In this document: piece after piece, positions 53,752-59,211 of the stretch
Position numbering within the stretch: the stretch's first letter is position 1
Layout of the letters: each line of letters begins with the position of its first letter
Virus record (IMG/VR): IMGVR_UViG_3300036770_005043
Coordinates: 1 to 59,211 of that record
DNA from: a virus
Length of the DNA stretch: 59,211 bases
Direction: 5' to 3' (one strand)
Made by a program: the position numbers and the translations under genes
Notes under the pieces: model-generated
The model's input: only the letters and a program-made list of their open reading frames with translations
The model's database searches: none
Told to the model about the DNA's origin: nothing

Positions 53752-55601
53752 CGCAAGCCATCCGGCTTGATGTCGACGCGCATCGTGCCAAAGCGCCAAT
53801 TGGAATCGACGTCACTGCTTTCGATGCGTAGGCTAATCTGCCGCCCGCGTGCACGGGTGTCGACTTTCTGCGTGTTGGGGGCGATGACGTAGGGATCCAA
53901 CGAACTCGGGCTTGCGGTGGCTTGTGGGAAAGGCCGCAAAAGAAGGTGAACGGTGAGGTTGCCGACTTGGTCTTGGAAATCAGGGATAAAGCGGCTCATA
54001 AAGAGCATTTGATCGCCATCGCCAATGTCAAAGTAACCGGATTTGATGAAGGCATTAATCGCCGCGCCATCAGCATTGACGCCGTCTTCTTGGTTATAGA
54101 GCCGTGAGCGACCTGCCGTGAGGCCGTAGATGGTTGACAAGGTTGCCTCTGTGCCATCGGGGTCATACGTCGTCGCCAAGGGCTTATCATAGGTGCCCAT
54201 GTCCGTCCACGCCGTGCGAGGCATCGTACCGACTGACCAGACGTTCTCAAGGTAGTTGTACGTTACGAAACGGTCGATGTAGTCGTTCGTAAACGAGCAA
54301 TACCACCAGGTTACTTCGTTGAACTGGGTGTTGATGCCGACGTGTACCTTTTGGGCCTGCGTAATGTTGATATCTTTGAACACGTAGTCCTGAACGGTGC
54401 AGGGAAGCTTCTTGACCGTACCGTCAAAGACGAAAAACGCGTCCTTGCTCATCCAATAGGCGACGCCGTTGACGTCCGCAGACGCGTGAGGCCCGATACA
54501 GCCGCAGTTGGCGCCGAGCTGTTGAAAACCAAACGTGTAAGGCGGCCCCAGGTATTGCATGCCGTGCAGAGACGTGTCCGTCCAGATCAAAATCTGTCCG
54601 CGTGAACGCAAGGCGGTGATGATCTCGTTGCCATCGGTCAACCGCTGACCGCCTGCGGTGTTGGTAGCGGTTGCGACAAAGCTTTCGATGTCCTCCTGGT
54701 TAGAAAATCGGACAAACATGGGATCTTGCGAGCTCGGCGTGCCGATCGTTGACTCCGTACCAAAACAGACCAGATGGCGGTCCGGAGTGGACACCAACGC
54801 GTACTTGCTTTTAGTCGGCGCATTCGGAATCGCCACGGCGCGCGTGCCAATGCCCGCGGACGTATCCCAGCGGTAGATCCCACCGTCCACGAGCTGCAAG
54901 ATAAGGTCCTCGCCAAAGTTATCGAACTGCCAAACTCGCGAAAAGAGCGATACGCTGGCAGAGGGCGGCCTTGGGGTGCCCCAAGTGGACAGTCCCCACG
55001 TGCCGGTGCCCCAGCCAAAGTCAAAGTAGCTGACGTCGGCACCGACATTGATTTGATATTCCGCATCCGCGGTCCCTGCGGCGCTGGCCGTGGACGATGC
55101 AGCGGTAGGTGAAGCAATGCGGTAGGTATTGGTGGTCAGGACCTCTATGATCTCAAACTCATTCTCTAGATCCGCGTCCGGGATACCACCAGGCGTACCC
55201 GTGACGTTTGAAAAGGTAACAAAGTCGCCCTCTACCGCTTCGTGAGCGGTGTCATTGACGACGACATCCGTTGATCCAGAGGTCGTATCAAAGGTCACGC
55301 CCGTTGTCGTGTCTCGGATGGGGGTGATATCGGCCCACGCGCCGCCGTAAAACACATACACCTTGCGGGAAGTGCCGAGCGCGGCATAAGGAGCGCCGCC
55401 CAGGCCGTTCCACGTGAAGATTTCGCTCGGCATACCGACGAAATAGGTCGAGTTTTCGCCAAAACTCGTCCATCCGCCAAGCTTTTCGGGCAAGCCATAA
55501 CGAAAACGAATGTAGTCGCCGTCGATCCAGCCGCCTTCTGCGCCGTATTCGGTGTTTTGCTTGTCAACGCCGGGTTTTAAGAACAGCCGAAGTAACGGCA
55601 T
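53748..55601 (-). CDS. Tail nozzle / DNA-stabilisation protein, P22 gp10-like
   Basis: This 617-aa protein begins [44 protein letters not shown] and continues with [155 protein letters not shown] and [16 protein letters not shown]. The beta-propeller-like repeats and length match gp10-type packaged-DNA stabilisation proteins that form the tail tube. This is key evidence for a podovirus-type tail. Confidence 0.88.
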   Translation of the reverse strand: MPLLRLFLKPGVDKQNTEYGAEGGWIDGDYIRFRYGLPEKLGGWTSFGENSTYFVGMPSEIFTWNGLGGAPYAALGTSRKVYVFYGGAWADITPIRDTTTGVTFDTTSGSTDVVVNDTAHEAVEGDFVTFSNVTGTPGGIPDADLENEFEIIEVLTTNTYRIASPTAASSTASAAGTADAEYQINVGADVSYFDFGWGTGTWGLSTWGTPRPPSASVSLFSRVWQFDNFGEDLILQLVDGGIYRWDTSAGIGTRAVAIPNAPTKSKYALVSTPDRHLVCFGTESTIGTPSSQDPMFVRFSNQEDIESFVATATNTAGGQRLTDGNEIITALRSRGQILIWTDTSLHGMQYLGPPYTFGFQQLGANCGCIGPHASADVNGVAYWMSKDAFFVFDGTVKKLPCTVQDYVFKDINITQAQKVHVGINTQFNEVTWWYCSFTNDYIDRFVTYNYLENVWSVGTMPRTAWTDMGTYDKPLATTYDPDGTEATLSTIYGLTAGRSRLYNQEDGVNADGAAINAFIKSGYFDIGDGDQMLFMSRFIPDFQDQVGNLTVHLLLRPFPQATASPSSLDPYVIAPNTQKVDTRARGRQISLRIESSDVDSNWRFGTMRVDIKPDGLR

Positions 55602-55610
55602 GAGGCTCTC

Positions 55611-56048
55611 CTACGTAATAGGACCGCCCACGAGCCACGCATCGCAAGTGCGGTCCCCTGCACACTTAAAATGAAACAGCTCACAATAGCCAAGATTGGC
55701 TGCATCCGCCACTTCTTCGGCGTAGTCCTCGTGTTCCTCGTCCTCGGACCGCATACCGTTGGTGATACAGGCCATCATCTGCGGCGTTTGGATAAACGCG
55801 GCGCAGTTTCCACAGCGTGCCTTCTTCGCTTCACGCACGGTCGTGCCCCAAAGCTCCGCTTTGCCCTGCCAAAAGGCGCGGGATTCGGACTCTGGGTTCA
55901 AGGGACCGTAGCCATACTCCTTGATGGCATGATTTCGGTTCTCAAGATTGACGTGCACGTCCTGCGTCGCCTCGGGACAGCCCTTTTGGCCCTTCTCGTA
56001 GGACTTGCGAATCTCCTGACCGATCGCGTCTTTCTTTACGCTCGCCAT
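55611..56048 (-). CDS. Cys-rich protein with HiPIP-like cysteine pattern
   Basis: This 145-aa protein has CGNCAAF (about residue 79), MACI, GYCELFHFKCAGDRTCDAWLVGGP near the end. The spacing C-x2-C, C, then G-(Y/W)-C is like high-potential iron-sulfur proteins, though a zinc site is equally possible. The N-terminal part (NRNHAIKEYGYGPLNPESESRAFWQGKAELWG) is conserved in related phage proteins as I recall them. It is encoded beside the nozzle gene. An Fe-S protein in a virion region would be unusual. Confidence 0.76.
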   Translation of the reverse strand: MASVKKDAIGQEIRKSYEKGQKGCPEATQDVHVNLENRNHAIKEYGYGPLNPESESRAFWQGKAELWGTTVREAKKARCGNCAAFIQTPQMMACITNGMRSEDEEHEDYAEEVADAANLGYCELFHFKCAGDRTCDAWLVGGPIT

Positions 56049-56051
56049 AAC

Positions 56052-56285
56052 TCACCTGTATTGCGCGGTTTTACGCGCAATGGATCTTGGTTGTTTAACA
56101 AACTGCTTGCCTTTTCTCTTGCCCTTTCGTTTAGCCGCCGTCGTGCGAGCATACTCCTGCGGAGTTAGTGCCTTAATCGCCGCTTCCGGCAAGTAACGTT
56201 CTCCTGTTTTGCTCGAGGGCTTGCCTGACTTGGTTCGCCACTTTTGGGCGGTCCATTCTTTAAGCGATCGCTGCGGTGCGCGCAT
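56052..56285 (-). CDS. Small basic protein with WTxQKWRTKSGKPS motif
   Basis: This 77-aa protein (MRAPQRSLKEWTAQKWRTKSGKPSSKTGERYLPEAAIKALTPQEYARTTAAKRKGKRKGKQFVKQPRSIARKTAQYR) belongs to a family I recognise from many marine phages: the phrases WT-QKWRTKSGKPS--TGERYLPEAAIK-LTP-EYA-TT and GKQFVKQP are strongly conserved. Function is unknown; the charge suggests nucleic-acid binding. Confidence 0.84.
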   Translation of the reverse strand: MRAPQRSLKEWTAQKWRTKSGKPSSKTGERYLPEAAIKALTPQEYARTTAAKRKGKRKGKQFVKQPRSIARKTAQYR

Positions 56286-56287
56286 GG

Positions 56288-56482
56288 TTAGTCCCTATAG
56301 CCGCCGCCTGCGGCCTTGTAACGCTTAGCCAAAAGCTGTGCCTTCCTCGCGGACCAACGGCCTGCGCCTGTGCCCTGTGTATTAGCGGCCTTAATCGAAT
56401 TGAATAAGCGTTTACGCAGCTCTGGCTTCGTGTAATTGCCTGCTGCGTTAACCTTGGACTTAGTTTTAATTTTACGCTTCAT
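56288..56482 (-). CDS. Small basic protein with NAAGNYTKPELRKRLFN motif
   Basis: This 64-aa protein (MKRKIKTKSKVNAAGNYTKPELRKRLFNSIKAANTQGTGAGRWSARKAQLLAKRYKAAGGGYRD) is another conserved basic protein of aquatic phages, identifiable by KPE-RKRLF--IKA---G---G-WSARKAQLLAK-YK--GGGYR. It usually accompanies the 77-aa type gene, as here. Function is unknown. Confidence 0.84.
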   Translation of the reverse strand: MKRKIKTKSKVNAAGNYTKPELRKRLFNSIKAANTQGTGAGRWSARKAQLLAKRYKAAGGGYRD

Positions 56483-56694
56483 GGTAGGGTCGCTCCTCGA
56501 GAGGCGGGCGTCGTCGTCACGGAGATTTCCACATTCTGCCGCAGCGATAAGGGATTGCCGCAGTCAGCGCAAGTGTCTGCATCCAGCTCCGACTCATCAA
56601 GATCGTAGCCGCATGCTGCGCAGAGGATGTCGATGACATGGGCCGGCTCAATGAGGCCTTGGTCCGTGATCCGCGGGGCATTTACCGTTTTCAT
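56479..56694 (-). CDS. Zinc-ribbon small protein
   Basis: This 71-aa protein has CAAC (about residue 25) and CADC (about 42), a two-CxxC zinc ribbon (DILCAACGYDLDESELDADTCADCGNPLSLRQNVEISVTT). The start is 12 bases downstream of the endolysin stop and the end is coupled by ATGA to the basic protein gene. Function is unknown. Confidence 0.78.
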   Translation of the reverse strand: MKTVNAPRITDQGLIEPAHVIDILCAACGYDLDESELDADTCADCGNPLSLRQNVEISVTTTPASRGATLP

Positions 56695-56706
56695 CGCATC
56701 ACGCCT

Positions 56707-57081
56707 CTAGTAGGACCAGCAATTTGGGCGAGGGGCCTCAGTCAGTGTATCCAAATGGATAAACCTGCCTGATGTCTTTTGGTTCACACCAATGCCGGTA
56801 AAGCCCAAGGCAAAGGCATGTTTCATCAACTCGTACGCCTGCTGTCCATCTACTGCGACATCGCAAGCACAGCCTGACGAATGTGCGCCGGGTTTAATCT
56901 TCTTGGCTTCAATCGGATGCTGCGCGCAACGGAACCCGCTCGTAATTCTCATCGGCTTGCCATACGCCATCCGCAGTGCCTGCAACTTCGCCATAAACGC
57001 AGGGGTCATCTGGTTGGCACCGCAGTGAGTGCAGTCGAATTCGGCTTTAGTAAAGTTCGGATAGATGCCCCAATCAATCAT
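56707..57081 (-). CDS. Endolysin, M15-family peptidase
   Basis: This 124-aa protein (MIDWGIYPNFTKAEFDCTHCGANQMTPAFMAKLQALRMAYGKPMRITSGFRCAQHP...) carries the M15_3 zinc site: GAHSSGCACD (His67, Asp74) and RFIHLD (His109, Asp111). It would cut the L-Ala-D-Glu or D-Ala links in peptidoglycan. There is no signal peptide, so release depends on the holin encoded directly upstream (4-base overlap). Size and context are typical. Confidence 0.93.
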   Translation of the reverse strand: MIDWGIYPNFTKAEFDCTHCGANQMTPAFMAKLQALRMAYGKPMRITSGFRCAQHPIEAKKIKPGAHSSGCACDVAVDGQQAYELMKHAFALGFTGIGVNQKTSGRFIHLDTLTEAPRPNCWSY

Positions 57082-57476
57082 TTCGACACCCCTTTGAACT
57101 TCTCAAAGGTACGCAAGCCACCCAGTCCTAACATGCCCAATAGAATCGTCATTAGGCTATCCATATCAAAGACCGGCAGGGGCGGCAGGACTTCACCACT
57201 TAGGATGACCAAGAACGACACGACGGGATATAAAACAAAATGCCACGCAAGGGCCACGCCGCAAGTCCAGCCTATAAACGGACGCCAGCCAGCCACGAAC
57301 GGGCTACGGTTACCGGCTTCGGCTTTATTAACTTCGATCTGACCCTTGGCAATCTCTTGAGCATGTCGCTCTGACATCGTGGCGAGTTCATGCGCGAGCT
57401 TTGCTTTCTGGTCTTTGTCCTCAATGAACTTATCCAGAAGCTGCGTGATGGGGCCAATTAAGGTTTGGACAATCAT
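57078..57476 (-). CDS. Holin, 3-TM family (GTA holin-like)
   Basis: This 132-aa protein has a charged helical N-terminus (KFIEDKDQKAKLAHELATMSERHAQEIAKGQIEVNKAEAGNRSPFVAGWRPFIGW) and hydrophobic segments at about residues 66-93 and 106-122, ending LMTILLGMLGLGGLRTFEKFKGV. The phrase AEAGN-S-FVAGWRPFIGW-CG-AL is diagnostic of the 3TM holin family known from gene transfer agents and many phages. It makes the membrane lesions that release the endolysin. Confidence 0.92.
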   Translation of the reverse strand: MIVQTLIGPITQLLDKFIEDKDQKAKLAHELATMSERHAQEIAKGQIEVNKAEAGNRSPFVAGWRPFIGWTCGVALAWHFVLYPVVSFLVILSGEVLPPLPVFDMDSLMTILLGMLGLGGLRTFEKFKGVSK

Positions 57477-57700
57477 TTCTTGTCCTCTTTGTCATCCAGC
57501 TTGTCGTTGATTCGCATTAACATTGCTTTGATTTCGTCAATGTCAGCGCGGTAGTCCACACGGGTGACATAGGTCAACGGCATGGCACGGACATCTTTAT
57601 CCAACCGTTCGATAGAGCGGGAGATGTTGTTCAAGATCCACCCGCCAAACATACCGGCTACACCGACAACGATGTTAAAGAGAATCTGTCCGTCTTCCAT
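57473..57700 (-). CDS. Small membrane protein of the lysis block
   Basis: This 75-aa protein (MEDGQILFNIVVGVAGMFGGWILNNISRSIERLDKDVRAMPLTYVTRVDYRADIDEIKAMLMRINDKLDDKEDKK) has one N-terminal membrane helix and a coiled tail. Related proteins accompany 3TM holins. It could be an antiholin or inner-membrane spanin; a signal-anchor with a long helical tail fits the second, although no outer-membrane lipoprotein partner was found. Coupled to the holin gene by ATGA. Confidence 0.75.
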   Translation of the reverse strand: MEDGQILFNIVVGVAGMFGGWILNNISRSIERLDKDVRAMPLTYVTRVDYRADIDEIKAMLMRINDKLDDKEDKK

Positions 57701-57701
57701 C

Positions 57702-57881
57702 TCATAAACTCCGTACCAAGACTGTTGCCAACCAGCTAATCACTGCTCCTGCTGAAAGCCATAACAGCTTCTCTACCCAACTCATGCGTTGCTCTAAACG
57801 ATAGACCCGCGACTCCACGGCTTTGATCTTGTGACCATAGTCCGTCTTTAAGATCCGCAGGTCTTTCGCTTCAACGGTCAT
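57702..57881 (-). CDS. 59-aa membrane micro-protein of the lysis block
   Basis: The frame from ATG 57881 encodes MTVEAKDLRILKTDYGHKIK, AVESRVYRLEQRMSWVEKLL, WLSAGAVISWLATVLVRSL: a coiled N-terminal half and a C-terminal membrane helix, the mirror-image topology of the 75-aa protein. The two may interact through their coils. It is coupled to the upstream gene by ATGA. Confidence 0.65.
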   Translation of the reverse strand: MTVEAKDLRILKTDYGHKIKAVESRVYRLEQRMSWVEKLLWLSAGAVISWLATVLVRSL

Positions 57882-58033
57882 TGCTCTGTTGCGCCTTCCG
57901 GCTTCGGCACCTGCGGCTCTGCCTGTTCTTTAATCTTCATCACCAAAGGCCAAGCACCGGATTTCGTGGGCAGGTCGCCCAACACTTGCAGGATGGCATT
58001 TACTTCTTCAATGCTGAGTTCTAGCTTAATCAT
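57878..58033 (-). CDS. 51-aa protein with EEVNAILQVLGDLP motif
   Basis: The frame from ATG 58033 encodes MIKLELSIEEVNAILQVLGD, then LPTKSGAWPLVMKIKEQAEPQVPKPEGATEQ. I recognise the phrase L-IEEVNAIL--LG-LP--SGA--L--KI--QAEPQ from many phage tail/lysis regions. It is small, soluble and of unknown function. Both ends are coupled by ATGA. Confidence 0.76.
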   Translation of the reverse strand: MIKLELSIEEVNAILQVLGDLPTKSGAWPLVMKIKEQAEPQVPKPEGATEQ

Positions 58034-58245
58034 TGTTTTCCCTTTTCATGTAACGCCTGCGTCGTAATCACCCGCAACACCAAATTCGCCATCGCCCCGA
58101 CCAACAAAATGCTGGCGGCAACGTCTTGCCCGAATAGCACCGTGAGGTTTCCTGCGAACATTTCCAAACTAGCCAGCAACGCCAGCAGGACGTTCCACCA
58201 AACGGTTTTGCTTTTCAGTGCGCCTTTCAAAGTTTGCATGTCCAT
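58030..58245 (-). CDS. Two-segment membrane protein, holin-like
   Basis: This 71-aa protein (MDMQTLKGALKSKTVWWNVLLALLASLEMFAGNLTVLFGQDVAASILLVGAMANLVLRVITTQALHEKGKQ) has hydrophobic segments at about residues 18-32 and 42-60. KSKTVWWN is a common start in phage membrane proteins encoded near lysis genes. It might be a second holin or an antiholin. It overlaps the tail-fibre stop (TAATG). Confidence 0.76.
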   Translation of the reverse strand: MDMQTLKGALKSKTVWWNVLLALLASLEMFAGNLTVLFGQDVAASILLVGAMANLVLRVITTQALHEKGKQ

Positions 58246-59211
58246 TAGTTAGCTCCTTCAAGTGCGGCAACTCTTGCGCGTAGGGATTGGATTTCCTTGA
58301 CCAGCATTGGGACGAGTTTGCTGTAGTCCACGCCCCAAGCGCGTTCTACTTCTTCACCATCATCTCCGACCGTAACGGCTTCTGGCGCAACAGCGTGAAG
58401 GTCTTGGGCAATCGCCCCATATCGCGTATGCCCGCCAGCCTTCCAATCGTGTTTGACGATTTCAATAGCATCAATAACTGAACCCGCATCATCGGCTGGA
58501 GCAATGTTTTCTTTTAATCGACGGTCAGATGAAGTGTTATAAGCCGTCAATGTTCCATTGCTAGTGATTGAGCCTCTTGTTGTACGGCTTACTTTATCGG
58601 CAAATTCAATAAAATATATTGTCCCAGTGTCTACAGCGTTCCACACTGAAATTGTTTGCGTGCCAGCCGTCGCGTTTTTAACGCTTAACGCGCCTTGACT
58701 TGCTGTTGTTCTTACAATATCTACGGCAGAAACAACTCCACCATAAGTGCCGTTTGAAGTCGTCCCAACCAGCAAATCCCCCCCGCTCGTGATGCGTGCG
58801 CGTTCGGCAACAGTGCCAGCGTTATTTGTATAAAACCCCGTGTAACTGCTTAGTGCAGTTGTTGATGTGTTTTCACGGAGAAACGCGATAGACCCTAGTG
58901 CCTTACTACCGGCTGTAACAGCGGTAGATAGCGCCTCAACAATACCGCCTTGGTCTGCCGTCGTCGTAGAGCTTTGCAGGGAAATAATGGTATTCCCAGA
59001 ACCGCCCATTAAAAACTTTGTTCCTGCGCCACCGTTCCATACTGTGGTGCTAGTCGTCCCAACCAGCAAATTCCCCGACGAGTCGATGCGTGCGCGTTCG
59101 GTGTTGTTGGTGTTGAATACAAGCGGCAGATTTTGAACGCTGCTTAAAACCGTATTAGATGAGTTTGAATAAAGATATGCACCATTCGTATTGTTGTAAA
59201 ACAAAGCAATT
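58245..59211 (-). CDS. Tail fibre protein, C-terminal part with peptidase S74 domain (continues from base 1)
   Basis: This open frame enters from the right edge and ends at TAA 58245-58247; with the left-end part it makes one 887-aa protein. This piece contains repeats (ERARIDSSGNLLVGTTS, ERARITSGGDLLVGTTS) and the C-terminal intramolecular chaperone: NTSSDRRLKENIAPADD, DWKAGGHTRYGAIAQDLHAVAPEAV, WGVDYSKLVPMLVKEIQSLRARVAALEG. The Ser-Lys pair (about residues 794 and 799) would cleave the trimerisation domain after folding. A start at 59204 (TTG) would be an artefact of the window edge. Confidence 0.92.
   Translation of the reverse strand, partial: IALFYNNTNGAYLYSNSSNTVLSSVQNLPLVFNTNNTERARIDSSGNLLVGTTSTTVWNGGAGTKFLMGGSGNTIISLQSSTTTADQGGIVEALSTAVTAGSKALGSIAFLRENTSTTALSSYTGFYTNNAGTVAERARITSGGDLLVGTTSNGTYGGVVSAVDIVRTTASQGALSVKNATAGTQTISVWNAVDTGTIYFIEFADKVSRTTRGSITSNGTLTAYNTSSDRRLKENIAPADDAGSVIDAIEIVKHDWKAGGHTRYGAIAQDLHAVAPEAVTVGDDGEEVERAWGVDYSKLVPMLVKEIQSLRARVAALEGAN

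Noticed and set aside
1-59211. CRISPR array, tRNA genes, integrase, repressor, phage RNA polymerase, insertion sequence
   Set aside because: I looked for regularly spaced identical repeats, cloverleaf-like segments and the diagnostic motifs, and saw none I could support; a dedicated search could still find a divergent case.

Overview
The window is a complete or nearly complete genome of a tailed dsDNA phage. The first and last 25 bases are identical, and one tail-fibre gene runs off the left end and resumes in frame at the right end. The map is therefore circular, or circularly permuted, with a unique length of about 59,186 bp. The particle proteins point to a short-tailed (podovirus-type) virion: a 778-aa P22-like portal, two gp4-like adaptors, a 617-aa gp10-like nozzle protein, very large internal proteins, and no tape measure or sheath. 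Many small proteins belong to types common in aquatic phages. The ribosome binding site AGAAAGGAGA recurs nine times, which fits a host 16S rRNA ending in CCUCCUUUCU, as in many alpha- or betaproteobacteria (not E. coli). No integrase, repressor, tRNA or phage RNA polymerase was recognised.

Layout, almost all leftward: (1) 1-19,465 is the right part of the late region in transcription order: terminase large subunit, a 1645-aa giant protein, portal, a GroES-like co-chaperonin, scaffold, decoration protein, major capsid, a strong terminator, then small head/tail proteins, adaptors, a 22-aa-repeat protein and the tail fibre. (2) 19,466-20,266 is non-coding: a perfect 20-nt palindrome, a 12-C run, and a very GC-rich repeat island. 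(3) 20,267-26,582 is an early cassette of small genes with DUF932, a PD-(D/E)XK nuclease and the terminase small subunit. (4) 26,583-27,033 is a divergent control region with two matching promoter-like elements in inverted orientation. A rightward degenerate HNH gene follows. (5) 27,341-39,112 is a long leftward operon of small tightly overlapping genes, a family A DNA polymerase with Leu at the 762-equivalent site, a UvrD-like helicase, a TOTE-type primase and a probable ssDNA-binding protein. (6) 39,196-41,892 is a rightward island: SNF2-type helicase, HNH-like protein, RecB/Cas4-type exonuclease. (7) 41,843-58,247 is leftward again: four large internal virion proteins, gp10-like protein, small accessory proteins, the lysis block (M15 endolysin, 3-TM holin, several micro membrane proteins), then the fibre across the junction.

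Working together: the small early genes and replication operon are probably read by host RNA polymerase from the divergent region. The polymerase, primase, helicases and exonuclease replicate and recombine the DNA. The two terminase subunits lie 6.2 kb apart and package into capsids assembled with a phage-encoded GroES homologue. The large proteins rich in A, Q, G and P are likely ejected with the DNA. All functions come from reading motifs by eye; no database search was run.
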